Shown: positions 15,423-25,403, counted from the stretch's first letter. The stretch is 64,000 bases of DNA from Dyadobacter arcticus (GCF_011762185.1 NZ_JAASQJ010000004.1:434001-498000), one strand, 5' to 3'. Numbers and translations: made by a program. The notes: a model not told the origin generated them from the letters alone.

Positions 15423-16850
15423 ATGAAGAAGATACTTTTTATATTTTTAGGCATTTTCACATTCACTTCCTGCACGGATTTAAATGAGAATCCGTCCTCG
15501 CTGATTACCGACGAGCAGTTTTACAAAACTGAAAGCGATGCATTGGCCGCCGTAACCAGCGTGTACAATGCGGCGCTGAACAATGGGGGGCTAACCATGT
15601 ACAACCGTCTGGTCCACCTCGCTTTTGAGATCATGTCCGACGATGCTATTGCGGGTTTGCGGGTTACTAATGCGGATGTGCGTACGATTTCGGTACTTTC
15701 GCATTCTACTACCAACGACCGCGTGGATGAGCTCTGGCGCGAAAGTTACCTGGCAATCAGCCGCGCAAACATTGCCATCGACCGCATTCCGCAGATCGAA
15801 ATGGATCCCACTTTACGCACCAGGCTGGTGAATGAATCCAAATTTTTACGGGGGTTGCTTTACTTTAATTTGGTTAGGCTTTGGGGCGACGTGCCATTGG
15901 TTTTACAGGGAACAAGCTCATTGGACAAAGAGGGTATCCAGGTTGCCCGGACAGCCAAGGAGGAAGTGTATCAACAAATTATCAAAGACTTAACAGACGC
16001 AGAAGCATTGCCGAACTCGTTTTCAGGAGCAGATGCGGGCCGTGCGACGGGCGGGGCTGCCAAATCGATTCTTGCGAAAGTATACCTTACCCGCCAGGAG
16101 TGGGATAAAGCAGCTGCCAAAAGCCTCGAAGTCATTAACGGGGCTTATGGATACGATCTGTTTGAAAATTTTGCCGATGTTTTTAATGTAGCTACCAAAA
16201 ATGGTAAGGAGCATATCTTCTCTGTTCAATGCAAATCGAACGTCAATGGACAGGGAAACCGGCTTGCTTCGTCGGCTACGCCGGTAGGGATACCCGGTGT
16301 GGCCTCGGCAGGTACCGACGAGCCGCATGCGGATGTTTACAAATTGTATTCGGCAACTGACAAACGCAGGGATGTCACCTTTTTTACTTCATTGGTCAGT
16401 CCGACCACCGGAAAGGAAATCACCTTCCCACCGCGTTTTTTTAAATATTTTGACATGGCGCAAATTGGTAACCCAACAGAATCGGCCAAGAATATTCCTG
16501 TGATCCGATTTGCGGAAGTGCTCTTAATTTATGCAGAAGCCATTAACGAAGGAACCGGCCCGACTACCGAGGCTTACGCAGCTGTTAACCGCGTCCGCAA
16601 AAGAGCAGGATTGACTGCTCTGGCCGGATTAACCAAAGACACATTCCGCGAAGCCATTTACCTGGAACGCCGATTGGAACTCATGTTCGAATTCCAACGC
16701 TGGTTCGACCTCGTGAGAACAAAACGCATGATCACAGACTTGCACAAAGCCGGTAAAACCAACGCCGCTGAAAAACATTACCTGCACCCAATCCCTCAAA
16801 GAGAATTGGATTTGAACCCGAAATTGGTACAGAATCCGGGGTGGGAATAG
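15423..16850 (+). CDS. SusD/RagB-family surface lipoprotein
   Basis: A 475-residue partner of the SusC transporter. It starts with a lipoprotein signal (MKKILFIFLGIFTFTSC), so the Cys is lipidated and the protein sits on the outer face of the outer membrane as the lid of SusC. TPR-like helices follow (residues ~80-250) and the RagB/SusD C-terminal region contains FAEVLLIYAEAINE and FREAIYLERRLELMFEFQRW, both diagnostic. The start at 15423 is chosen because it gives the lipobox. The gene is 39 bp after susC. Confidence 0.93.
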   Translation: MKKILFIFLGIFTFTSCTDLNENPSSLITDEQFYKTESDALAAVTSVYNAALNNGGLTMYNRLVHLAFEIMSDDAIAGLRVTNADVRTISVLSHSTTNDRVDELWRESYLAISRANIAIDRIPQIEMDPTLRTRLVNESKFLRGLLYFNLVRLWGDVPLVLQGTSSLDKEGIQVARTAKEEVYQQIIKDLTDAEALPNSFSGADAGRATGGAAKSILAKVYLTRQEWDKAAAKSLEVINGAYGYDLFENFADVFNVATKNGKEHIFSVQCKSNVNGQGNRLASSATPVGIPGVASAGTDEPHADVYKLYSATDKRRDVTFFTSLVSPTTGKEITFPPRFFKYFDMAQIGNPTESAKNIPVIRFAEVLLIYAEAINEGTGPTTEAYAAVNRVRKRAGLTALAGLTKDTFREAIYLERRLELMFEFQRWFDLVRTKRMITDLHKAGKTNAAEKHYLHPIPQRELDLNPKLVQNPGWE

Positions 16851-16883
16851 GGAATGAATGAATTGTCATGATGAGCGGAATGC

Positions 16884-16959
16884 ATTGTCACCCTGAGCGG
16901 AGTCGAAGGGGCGTCGCCGACAAGCAGTAACGTACTTCGACTACGCTCAGCATGACAAT
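16884..16959. repeat. REP-like inverted repeat (copy 1)
   Basis: An imperfect hairpin: ATTGTCA at 16884-16890 and CTGAGCGGAGTCGAAG pair with ACTTCGACTACGCTCAG and TGACAAT (ending 16959), with an unpaired middle. A related element is at 22434-22492. Its core words (CTGAGCG.AGTCGAAG and complement) mark an intergenic repeat family; a partial word (TGTCATGATGAGCGG) precedes it. Confidence 0.75.
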
Positions 16960-17005
16960 AAAAATTGTCCTAAAAAAACTTAATAATTTCTTAGACCTAG
17001 ATCAA

Positions 17006-18451
17006 ATGAAGAAGACCACCCTAATTTTCAGTCTCTTCCTCTCGTTTATTTCCTTTACTACCTTCTCGCAAGGTAAAGAGAATACAGAAAAGCAACCCAA
17101 CATTCTTTTCATCCTCGTCGACGATTGGGGGTGGACGGATTTGAGTTCGGCGGGGAGTAAGTATTATGAGACGCCAAATATTGATAAGCTGGCAAAACAG
17201 GGCCTGAAATTTACCCAGGGTTATTCGGTGGGGCCGAATTGTGCGCCAAGTCGCGCTTCGCTAATGACCGGGAAATACACGCCGCGTCATGGCGTTTTCA
17301 CAGTCGGTAATTCGGATCGCGGCCAGTCTGTGGATCGAAAGCTGATCCCGATCAAAAATAACACAGTGTTAAACCCTTCTTTCACAACCATTGCCGAGGA
17401 ATTCAAAAATGCAGGTTATAACACCGGATTAATCGGGAAGTGGCAATTGGGTGAGAAAAGTGAAAATGCCGACGCCCACGCACAGGGCTTCGACTATGTC
17501 ATTGGAAACTCGGAAGGAACGCCGTCCTATTTTTACCCTTACTCTAAAAAGGGAAATGTCTCACCGCATGAAGGCATTACCTCCGGAAAAGAAGGCGAGT
17601 ATATTACTGACCGTTTGACCGACGAAGCGGTGAAATTCCTCGACGCCAATCAGAAAAAGCCATTCTTCCTATACCTATCCTACTTCGCAGTCCATACGCC
17701 GGTTGAAGCGAAGGAAGATATTATCGCAAAATACAAAGCAAAAAAAGGCGACGAATATCATCATAACCCAACTTACGCAGCCATGATCCAAAGCGCCGAT
17801 GAAGGTATTGGCAGGGTTTTGCAAACACTGGAATCTTTGAAACTGACCGAAAATACATTGGTTGTTTTCTTCTCGGACAATGGCGGACAGGGCGTTAATA
17901 CAGCCAATTATCCCTTGCGTGGTTCAAAAGGAATGTTGTATGAAGGCGGAGTCCGCGTTCCATTGATCGTAAAATGGCCGGGCAAAACGAAAGCCGGATC
18001 GGCCACTGAAACTCCGGTGATTGGGGTTGACTTTTATCCGACATTGCTGGAAGTCGCTAACATAAAAAAACCATTGAATTCAGACGTGGACGGACAGAGT
18101 TTTGCGCCAATTTTAATGCAAAAAACGACACCTGCCCGGGATATTTTCTGGCATTTTCCTGGCTACCTCGAGGCTTACAAAGGTGACCAGCGAAATAAAG
18201 ATGCATTCAGAACGCGGCCTACCAGCACGATTCGGTCGGGCGATTTCAAATTGCATGAGTTTTATGAAGATGGGCGCGTGGAACTTTACAATATCAGGGA
18301 GGATATCGGTGAGAGTAAAGATCTGTCGAAAGTCAATCCTGCCAAAACGAAAGAATTAAAGGACAAACTCGACGCATGGAAAACCAAAACCAATGCGCCA
18401 ATACCCGCGAAACTAAACCCGGAATTTGCTCCAACCGCAACTGGTAATTAA
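17006..18451 (+). CDS. Sulfatase 1 (S1 family, arylsulfatase-A-like)
   Basis: A 481-residue S1-family sulfatase with a signal peptide (LFLSFISFTTFSQ). Metal-binding Asp pair in FILVDDWGW, formylglycine motif CAPSR with Cys79 as the residue to be converted, GKWQLGE with the catalytic Lys, and SDNGG as the second metal site. It hydrolyses sulfate esters in the periplasm. The reading frame is open further upstream, but the ATG at 17006 starts the signal peptide. It follows the first REP-like repeat and is 20 bp before the next sulfatase. Confidence 0.92.
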   Translation: MKKTTLIFSLFLSFISFTTFSQGKENTEKQPNILFILVDDWGWTDLSSAGSKYYETPNIDKLAKQGLKFTQGYSVGPNCAPSRASLMTGKYTPRHGVFTVGNSDRGQSVDRKLIPIKNNTVLNPSFTTIAEEFKNAGYNTGLIGKWQLGEKSENADAHAQGFDYVIGNSEGTPSYFYPYSKKGNVSPHEGITSGKEGEYITDRLTDEAVKFLDANQKKPFFLYLSYFAVHTPVEAKEDIIAKYKAKKGDEYHHNPTYAAMIQSADEGIGRVLQTLESLKLTENTLVVFFSDNGGQGVNTANYPLRGSKGMLYEGGVRVPLIVKWPGKTKAGSATETPVIGVDFYPTLLEVANIKKPLNSDVDGQSFAPILMQKTTPARDIFWHFPGYLEAYKGDQRNKDAFRTRPTSTIRSGDFKLHEFYEDGRVELYNIREDIGESKDLSKVNPAKTKELKDKLDAWKTKTNAPIPAKLNPEFAPTATGN

Positions 18452-18471
18452 ACTTTTAAATAGAGAGCGTT

Positions 18472-20814
18472 ATGAAATTAGGTTTAAAAATTGCGGCTAC
18501 GGTAATCGCAGGATGCGTGGCCAGCAGTCAGGTTTTTGCCCAGAATAGTTCGCAACAGCCCTGGAATGGGAAGTTTGGAAAGACTTTGCAAGAATCGACG
18601 CCATTTAAAATTGAGTACAACAAAAAAGCCCCGAAAGGCGCACCTAATGTCGTCTGGATATTAATCGATGACGCCGGATTTGGTGCGACGACTGCTTTTG
18701 GCGGGTTGGTGGAAACACCTAATATTCAGAAACTGGCGAATCAGGGCCTTCGTTTTACGAATTTCCATACCACTGCCATTTGTTCACCTACCCGCGCCGC
18801 ATTGTTGACCGGACGAAATCACCATTCCGCGCACGTCGGTTTGCTGACACCGGCTGCCGTGGATTTTCCTGGATATGACACTTATATCCCATTCGAAAAA
18901 GCCACCGCTGCCGAAATTTTGCGTGAAAATGGTTACAGCACTTTCGCATTGGGTAAATGGCATTTGACGCCGGTTACCGAAAACTCCCAGGCTGGTCCAT
19001 TCAATCGCTGGCCGACGGGAAGAGGCTTTGACCATTACTATGGATTCCTGCCCGGCGCAACAGATCAGTGGCACCCTGAACTTTGGGAGGATGCGACGAA
19101 GCTGGATATTGAACCTAATACGAAACATTTAAACGAATTGCTGGCCGACAAAGCCATTAAATACATTGCAAACCAAAAATCTTTGGATGCAGAAAAGCCA
19201 TTTTTTCTGTATTTGGCCACTGGCGCAACACACTCACCGCATCAGGTAGCCAAAGAATGGATCGATAAGTACAAAGGAAAGTTCGACCTCGGCTGGGATA
19301 AGTACCGGGAGATCGTGATTGAAAACCAGAAAAAATTGGGTATTATCCCGCAAAATGCCGTGTTGCCCGAACGTAATCCAGGCGTAAAAGAATGGGCGAC
19401 CTTATCTGAAAAGGAAAAGAAAGCCTACGCGCATTTCATGGAAGTGTACGCCGCCTTTTATTCTTATACCGATTATGAAATCGGCCGGATCGTCAATTAT
19501 TTGGAACAAATTGATCAGCTGGATAATACAGTTATAGCGGTCATTTTGGGAGATAATGGCGCAAGTAAAGGCGGTACCCAGCACGGTACTATTAATCCGC
19601 AGATCAACAGATTGCAGGGAGAAGCCCGCATTGACGCCATCCTGAATGCCAGCGACTTAATTGGTACCGACGAATCCAGCACGGATTATCCAATCGGCTG
19701 GGCTGCTGCTGCCAATACGCCTTTCCGCTATTGGAAAGCCGATGCCAATACCGAGGGCGGCACGCGCAATCCGATGATTTTATATTATCCAAAAGGGATC
19801 AAAGAAAAAGGCGGCATCCGTAACCAGTACGGCCATGTAATCGATATGCTGCCGACAACATTGGAAATCATTAAAGGCGAAACGCCGAAGCTGATCAATG
19901 GGTACAAACAGGAACCGATCGAAGGTACTAGTCTGGCTTATGCGATTGATAATTCAAAAGCGCCGTCTAAACATACCGTGCAGTATTATGAGATCGCGGG
20001 CGCACTTTCAATTTACAAAGATGGTTGGAAGGCTTCCAGAGGACATGATGTGTGGGAAGGATTGGAGGGAGGAACCGGTAAGGCAGATCCATCCGGTGGG
20101 AAAGTAGATTTCAGCAAGGACGTTTGGGAATTATATAACCTCAATGAAGACTTTAACGAATGCACGAATCTTGCCTCAAAAAATCCTCAAAAGCTGAAAG
20201 AATTGCAGGCGGTTTTTGATCAGGAGGCGAAGAAATACAACGTATATCCATTGAAAGATTTTACCGCGCACGATATGCCTGCGGGTAGGACGGTCTATGG
20301 TAAAATGCCCAACATTACCCTTTTTCCGGGCGTCGATAACCTTGTCGGGGTCAGCAGTCCCTTGTACGACGGACGTTCTTTTACTGCAAATGCAGAAGCT
20401 GAGATCGTTTCAGGGCAAGAAGAAGGCGTTCTATTTGCGGTGGGCGGGGATAAAAGCGGCATTAGTCTATTTGTGAAAGATGGCAAGTTTCATTATACCC
20501 ATAAGACGTTGAAAGATGTTTTCAATATTTCTTCAACGACAGCCATTCCAAAGGGAAAAGTGAATTTTAAATTGGTTTACGAACATTCCGGCCCAGCCGA
20601 GGCAGGTAAGTCTATTGGGAAAGAGACGGTTTATTTGAACGATGAAAAGATAGGTGAAAGAAGCTTCACGGCCGCACAAGCGCAAATTCAAGGACCACGG
20701 AATTTTGATGGAACGGATGTAGGACGGGACCAGAAGACTGCCGTTTCGGATTTGTACAAGGCGCCGTTTATGTTTACGGGGAGGTTAAAGAAGGTTACGA
20801 TTGCGTATCAATGA
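18472..20814 (+). CDS. Sulfatase 2 (large arylsulfatase with C-terminal beta domain)
   Basis: A 780-residue sulfatase of the large arylsulfatase type (AtsA-like). Signal peptide ends SSQVFAQ. Catalytic features: WILIDDAGFG, CSPTR with Cys104, GRNHHSAHVG, LGKWHLTP and LGDNGASKGG. After the catalytic part (to about residue 590) there is an extra domain of about 190 residues that reads as a concanavalin-like beta sandwich (VSSPLYDGRSFTANAEAEIV ... FTGRLKKVTIAYQ), common in this subfamily. It is 20 bp after sulfatase 1, so the two are surely cotranscribed. Confidence 0.92.
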   Translation: MKLGLKIAATVIAGCVASSQVFAQNSSQQPWNGKFGKTLQESTPFKIEYNKKAPKGAPNVVWILIDDAGFGATTAFGGLVETPNIQKLANQGLRFTNFHTTAICSPTRAALLTGRNHHSAHVGLLTPAAVDFPGYDTYIPFEKATAAEILRENGYSTFALGKWHLTPVTENSQAGPFNRWPTGRGFDHYYGFLPGATDQWHPELWEDATKLDIEPNTKHLNELLADKAIKYIANQKSLDAEKPFFLYLATGATHSPHQVAKEWIDKYKGKFDLGWDKYREIVIENQKKLGIIPQNAVLPERNPGVKEWATLSEKEKKAYAHFMEVYAAFYSYTDYEIGRIVNYLEQIDQLDNTVIAVILGDNGASKGGTQHGTINPQINRLQGEARIDAILNASDLIGTDESSTDYPIGWAAAANTPFRYWKADANTEGGTRNPMILYYPKGIKEKGGIRNQYGHVIDMLPTTLEIIKGETPKLINGYKQEPIEGTSLAYAIDNSKAPSKHTVQYYEIAGALSIYKDGWKASRGHDVWEGLEGGTGKADPSGGKVDFSKDVWELYNLNEDFNECTNLASKNPQKLKELQAVFDQEAKKYNVYPLKDFTAHDMPAGRTVYGKMPNITLFPGVDNLVGVSSPLYDGRSFTANAEAEIVSGQEEGVLFAVGGDKSGISLFVKDGKFHYTHKTLKDVFNISSTTAIPKGKVNFKLVYEHSGPAEAGKSIGKETVYLNDEKIGERSFTAAQAQIQGPRNFDGTDVGRDQKTAVSDLYKAPFMFTGRLKKVTIAYQ

Positions 20815-20917
20815 TTGAGGTTGTCATTAATGGTCACGGGGTTGTCATTTGTGGTCAGGTATTTTTCGAAATTGTTCGGGATTGTGTAAAACAACCCATG
20901 ACCAATCATGACAATTC

Positions 20918-21002
20918 CAAACATCCTCGAACCATCCCGAACTACCTCAAACCATTCCGAACTACCCCGAACCATCCCGAACCACCCTGAACTACACCGA
21001 AC
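20918..21002. repeat. Degenerate 10-bp tandem repeat
   Basis: About eight and a half units of a 10-bp word, CGAACCATCC / CGAACTACCC and variants, fill the gap before sulfatase 3. Upstream (20820-20920) the words TTGTCATT and GGTCA occur twice and recur inverted as CCATGACCAATCATGACAA. Similar ATGAC words also precede sulfatase 4 (22520-22545). Confidence 0.75.
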
Positions 21003-21029
21003 AATAAATAAACAAAAACCTAACCACTC

Positions 21030-22391
21030 ATGACCAAACTTAACTACCTGCTAGCGCTACTGTTCCTGGCGTCAGCTTCCGTTTTTGCCCAGAAGAAATC
21101 GCCCAACATTGTCCTGATCCTGGCGGATGATATGGGGAAGGAATGCATTGGGGCTTATGGAAGCACCTATAAAACTCCGAATATTGATAAGTTGGCGAAG
21201 AATGGCCTGAAATTCAACTACGGATTTTCACAGCCGCTGTGTACGCCGACCCGCGTGCAGATTATGACGGGCAAATACAATTACAAAAACTACTCCCAGT
21301 TCGGTCACCTCAACCAGGACCAGAAAACATTCGCGAATCTGGCTAAGGAAGCTGGTTATGCGACCGCAATTGCGGGGAAATGGCAGCTTGGGGCGAATAA
21401 CAAATTGCCAAAACATTTTGGTTTTGACCAGTATTGCCTCTGGCAATTAGACAAACCAAGAAGGGACGGAGAGCGTTATGCCAAGCCATTGATCGACAAA
21501 GACGGCGAGATCCTGAAAACGACAGACAATGATTACGGTCCGGACATTTTCGTGAACAATATGCTCGATTTTATCGAAAAAAATAAGGACGGGAAATTCC
21601 TGGCTTATTATCCGATGGCATTGGTACACGATCCATTCCCGCCAACGCCCGACAGCAAAAGCTGGAAATCGGACCCGGCCGGGCATCACAAAAGCGATAC
21701 CTTAAACTTCCGGGATATGGTAACTTATTGTGATAAGAACGTGGGTAAGATCATTCAGAAGCTGAAAGACCTTGGCATTTATGAAAATACCATCATCATT
21801 TTCACGGGTGATAATGGTACCGGGAAGCCGATCTTTACCCAAATGAAGGATGGAAGTAAAATCCAGGGCGGAAAAGGACTGACGATCGACCGCGGCCACC
21901 ATGTACCGCTGATCGTTAACTGGGGTAGCGGCAAATACAAAACCCACGAAACCGATAACCTGATCGATTTTACGGATATGTTGCCAACGCTCGCGGAAGC
22001 TATGCAGGTGAAAGTTCCGGCGGAATGGGATACCGACGGGCGCAGTTTTCTGCCGCAGATTAAGGGGGAAAAAGGCAAACCGCGTGATTGGATATTTTCG
22101 CATTATCAGCCTATTCATTCTGAGGCGGCTAACAAGAATTCGGCCCGGTTTATCCGGGACCGTCATTTCAAGTTGTATTCCGATGGCCGTTTTTATGATT
22201 TGGATAAAGATATCGAGGAAAAAAGTCCGGTTGCGGCGGGGAAGGCAGGGGAGGAAGGGGAGAAAAGGAGGAAGGTTTTCGAAGGCGAACTGGCCAAGCT
22301 TCCCGCTTGGAAATTTGGCGATCCTGGGGTGGCGAAGGTGATATTGCCGGGATTTGAACCCGATCCGGCGTTTGCGGAGAAGGGGGATTGA
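21030..22391 (+). CDS. Sulfatase 3 (S1 family)
   Basis: A 453-residue sulfatase. Signal peptide ends SASVFAQ. The motifs are LILADDMGKE, the formylglycine motif CTPTR with Cys71, AGKWQLG and FTGDNGTG. It lacks the extra C-terminal domain of sulfatase 2 and ends in a charged tail. It is preceded by a 215-bp gap with tandem repeats and followed by a REP-like hairpin, so it may be less tightly coupled to its neighbours. Exact substrate cannot be read from sequence alone. Confidence 0.9.
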   Translation: MTKLNYLLALLFLASASVFAQKKSPNIVLILADDMGKECIGAYGSTYKTPNIDKLAKNGLKFNYGFSQPLCTPTRVQIMTGKYNYKNYSQFGHLNQDQKTFANLAKEAGYATAIAGKWQLGANNKLPKHFGFDQYCLWQLDKPRRDGERYAKPLIDKDGEILKTTDNDYGPDIFVNNMLDFIEKNKDGKFLAYYPMALVHDPFPPTPDSKSWKSDPAGHHKSDTLNFRDMVTYCDKNVGKIIQKLKDLGIYENTIIIFTGDNGTGKPIFTQMKDGSKIQGGKGLTIDRGHHVPLIVNWGSGKYKTHETDNLIDFTDMLPTLAEAMQVKVPAEWDTDGRSFLPQIKGEKGKPRDWIFSHYQPIHSEAANKNSARFIRDRHFKLYSDGRFYDLDKDIEEKSPVAAGKAGEEGEKRRKVFEGELAKLPAWKFGDPGVAKVILPGFEPDPAFAEKGD

Positions 22392-22433
22392 AAGTGAATG
22401 ATTGAATGTGAATGAGTGAATAAATTTTGTCAC

Positions 22434-22492
22434 ACTGAGCGCAGTCGAAGTGCGTTCCTGCTTGGCGGTAACGCACTTCGACTCCGCTCAGT
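22434..22492. repeat. REP-like inverted repeat (copy 2)
   Basis: A hairpin with 22-bp arms and a single mismatch: ACTGAGCGCAGTCGAAG plus TGCGT at the left, and ACGCACTTCGACTCCGCTC plus AGT at the right, loop TCCTGCTTGGCGGTA. It shares the CTGAGCG / GTCGAAG core with the repeat at 16884-16959. It lies between sulfatases 3 and 4 and may stabilise or end transcripts. Confidence 0.8.
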
Positions 22493-22542
22493 AAAACAAA
22501 AACGAATTACCCCAAACTATAAATGACCATAAATGACAACCA

Positions 22543-23937
22543 ATGACAATCCCAAACTACACCGTATTCAAAAGCTACCTGGCCATCCTGCTGTATATGA
22601 CGTCGCTGGACTCCGTTTTTGCCCAAACCGCCAAACCCAAATACAACGTCCTCTTTATTGCAGTCGACGATATGAATGATTGGGTAGGGCCCTTTGGCGG
22701 TTACTCGGGTATAAAAACACCGAACATTGATAAGCTCGCTAAAAAAGGGGTTTCTTTCACGCGGGCTTATTGCGCGGCACCAGCCTGTAATCCTTCTCGT
22801 ACAGCATTACTGACTGGCGTGCGGCCTTCCACTTCCGGGGTTTATCATAACAATCAGCCCTGGCGTCCGGTGATGCAGGACGCGGTGACATTGCCCCAGT
22901 ACTTTACCGCCAATGGTTATGAGGTGAAAGGCGCTGGAAAAATTTATCATAACACCTACAATGACGATGCTTCCTGGCCAACCTACTTTGAGATCCCAAA
23001 ATCCCCTGAGCCGCCCAAGGCGCCTGTGAATGGTTTTGCGCATTTTGATTGGAGTCCGGTGAATGCGAAAGACGAGGATATGGGAGATTGTAAGATCGTG
23101 AATGAGGGTATTTCGTTTTTTGACCAAAAACACGACAAGCCTTTTTTCCTTGCCATTGGTTTCACCCGCCCGCATTTGCCCTGGTATGTGCCTCAGAAAT
23201 ATTTTGATATGTATCCTCTGGAATCCATCAAAAAGCCCAGAGTGATCGACAATGACCTGGGTGATGTACCTCCTGCTGGGATCAAAATCGCCAAACCTGA
23301 GGGAGATCATAAATTCATCGTTGAAAACAAACAATGGGAAAAGGCGGTGCAGGGTTACCTGGCTAGCATCACATTTGCCGATGGACAGATCGGGCGATTG
23401 CTGGACGCATTAGAGAAAAGTAAATATGCCGAAAATACCATCATTGTTTTCTTTGGCGACCATGGCTGGCATTTGGGAGAGAAGGAACATTGGCGGAAAT
23501 TTGCCTTATGGGAAGAAGCTTCGCGCGTACCTTTCATCGTTTACGCGCCGGGTTTATCAAAGTCCGGCTCAATTTCCGAACGCACCGTGAACCTGCTGGA
23601 TATTTACCCAACACTCACAGAACTGTGTAATTTGCCCAACAAAAAGGGATTGGAAGGGAATAGCATCGCCACATTATTGAAAAATCCTGCTGCGGAATGG
23701 GAGCATCCTTCGGTAACTACGCATGGATTCGGAAATCATGCGGTACGCTCCGAAAAATGGCGTTATATTCGTTATAATGACGGTTCTGAGGAGCTTTACG
23801 ATCATGAAAAAGACCCTCAGGAATGGAAAAATCTGGCAAAAGACGAACAATTTGCAGCAGTTAAGACAAAGCTGGCAAAATCATTGCCTGCTGTCAATAC
23901 AAAAGATGCCCCTACTGTCAAGGAAGGCAAGGAATAA
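22543..23937 (+). CDS. Sulfatase 4 (iduronate-2-sulfatase-like)
   Basis: A 464-residue sulfatase resembling iduronate-2-sulfatases: FIAVDDMNDWVGPFGGY, CNPSR with Cys82, LTGVRPSTSGVYHNNQPWRP, and FFGDHGWHLGEKEHWRKFALWEEASRVP. Signal peptide ends DSVFAQ. The iduronate-2-sulfatase resemblance suggests a uronic-acid 2-O-sulfate or similar substrate, but this subfamily is broad in Bacteroidota. It is 18 bp upstream of sulfatase 5, its closest relative in the cluster, and the pair may come from a duplication. Confidence 0.92.
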   Translation: MTIPNYTVFKSYLAILLYMTSLDSVFAQTAKPKYNVLFIAVDDMNDWVGPFGGYSGIKTPNIDKLAKKGVSFTRAYCAAPACNPSRTALLTGVRPSTSGVYHNNQPWRPVMQDAVTLPQYFTANGYEVKGAGKIYHNTYNDDASWPTYFEIPKSPEPPKAPVNGFAHFDWSPVNAKDEDMGDCKIVNEGISFFDQKHDKPFFLAIGFTRPHLPWYVPQKYFDMYPLESIKKPRVIDNDLGDVPPAGIKIAKPEGDHKFIVENKQWEKAVQGYLASITFADGQIGRLLDALEKSKYAENTIIVFFGDHGWHLGEKEHWRKFALWEEASRVPFIVYAPGLSKSGSISERTVNLLDIYPTLTELCNLPNKKGLEGNSIATLLKNPAAEWEHPSVTTHGFGNHAVRSEKWRYIRYNDGSEELYDHEKDPQEWKNLAKDEQFAAVKTKLAKSLPAVNTKDAPTVKEGKE

Positions 23938-23955
23938 ACCTTAAACTGCCCAATA

Positions 23956-25386
23956 ATGAAAAATTACCGTTATGCTACGGCAATACTGCTTGTTATGGCT
24001 TTTGCGCCAGTTTTGTGGATTCCGAATAGCGTTGCGGGGGAAATTGGAGATAAGAAGGTTAAGAAGAAATACAATGTATTATTCATCGCTGTCGATGACC
24101 TCAACAATGACCTGGGATGTTATGGAAATACTTATGTAAAGACTCCAAACATTGATCGCCTTGCGAAGCGGGGGGTTAAATTTAACCGGGCGTATACACA
24201 GTTTCCGTTGTGCAGTCCCAGCAGATCGTCGCTGCTTACTGGCCTGAGACCAGATGTTACCAAGATTTACGAACTGCAAACGCATTTCCGTAAAAACCTT
24301 CCGGACGTGGTCACGCTTCCGCAATTATTTAAAAACAACAATTATTACAGTGCCCGCGTCGGCAAAATCTTTCATTATGGCGTTCCAGGGCAAATTGGGA
24401 CGGATGGACTGGATGATCCGATTTCTTGGGATGAGAAGGTCAATCCAAAAGGTCGGGACAAAACGGAAGAAGCTTTAATCAAAAATCTGACACCCGACCG
24501 GGGTCTGGGAAGCGCATTGTCGTGGCGGGCTTCCGAGGGTACGGACGATGAGCAAACCGATGGAATGATCGCCAATGAAGCGATCAAAATCATGAAGAAG
24601 AAAAAGGCCAGTCCTTTTTTTCTGGCAGTCGGGTTTTTCCGCCCTCACACCCCATATGTAGCCCCGAAAAAATATTTCGACCAGTATCCGGTCGCGACAG
24701 TCCCGTTACCAAAGGAAATCCCTAATGATCTCGACGATGTGCCGGAAGCAGCACTTTTTACCAAACCTTCGCATTGGGGATTGTCCGTTGATGAGCGAAA
24801 AGAGGCATTGCGGGGCTATTATGCCACCATTTCATTTATGGACGCGCAGGTTGGGAAAGTGCTGGATGCTTTGGACAAGTTGAAATTAACGGACAAAACG
24901 ATTATCGTTCTTTGGAGCGACCACGGCTACAATGTTGGACAACACGGTCAGTGGATGAAACAAAGCTTGTTTGAAAATTCCGCACGAGTACCGCTCATTA
25001 TTTCGGTACCCGGCGGGACCAAAGGAAAAGCCTCAGACCGTACTGTAGAATTGCTGGACATTTATCCGACACTGGCAGTATTATGCGGAATTTATCCCAG
25101 TCAGAAATTGCAGGGAAAAAATCTTACCGGGTTGTTGAAAGATCCAGCCGGACTATGGGACAAGGCGGCTTATACGCAGGTAAAACGCGGTGCGATAATG
25201 GGCAGAAGTGTCCGGACAGAAAGATTTAGATATACCGAATGGGATGAGGGCAAGGCAGGTGTGGAGCTATATGACCATCAAAAGGATCCCGACGAATTTA
25301 CGAATCTAGCCAAAGACACCAATTTTATCATTACAGTAAGTGAAATGTCGGCGCTGCTTGGCAAAGTGTATCCGCCGACGCAGTAA
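23956..25386 (+). CDS. Sulfatase 5 (iduronate-2-sulfatase-like)
   Basis: A 476-residue sulfatase, similar to its upstream neighbour. Features: FIAVDDLNNDLGCYG, CSPSR with Cys86, LTGLRPDVTKIYELQTHFR, VGFFRPHTPYVAPKKYFDQY, and WSDHGYNVGQHGQWMK. A signal peptide is present (AILLVMAFAPVLWIPNSVAG). The Gly-x-x-x-G-x-H form of the second metal site is typical of iduronate-2-sulfatase-like proteins. It lies 17 bp before sulfatase 6. Confidence 0.92.
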   Translation: MKNYRYATAILLVMAFAPVLWIPNSVAGEIGDKKVKKKYNVLFIAVDDLNNDLGCYGNTYVKTPNIDRLAKRGVKFNRAYTQFPLCSPSRSSLLTGLRPDVTKIYELQTHFRKNLPDVVTLPQLFKNNNYYSARVGKIFHYGVPGQIGTDGLDDPISWDEKVNPKGRDKTEEALIKNLTPDRGLGSALSWRASEGTDDEQTDGMIANEAIKIMKKKKASPFFLAVGFFRPHTPYVAPKKYFDQYPVATVPLPKEIPNDLDDVPEAALFTKPSHWGLSVDERKEALRGYYATISFMDAQVGKVLDALDKLKLTDKTIIVLWSDHGYNVGQHGQWMKQSLFENSARVPLIISVPGGTKGKASDRTVELLDIYPTLAVLCGIYPSQKLQGKNLTGLLKDPAGLWDKAAYTQVKRGAIMGRSVRTERFRYTEWDEGKAGVELYDHQKDPDEFTNLAKDTNFIITVSEMSALLGKVYPPTQ

Positions 25387-25403
25387 CCAATATAGATCTT
25401 CCT

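Noticed and set aside
16884..16959. Possible insertion-sequence end
   Set aside because: No transposase or target duplication is visible; the element fits a REP-like hairpin better.
21702..22433. 243-codon minus-strand ORF inside sulfatase 3
   Set aside because: Antisense to a sulfatase with intact catalytic motifs; composition is that of a shadow frame.
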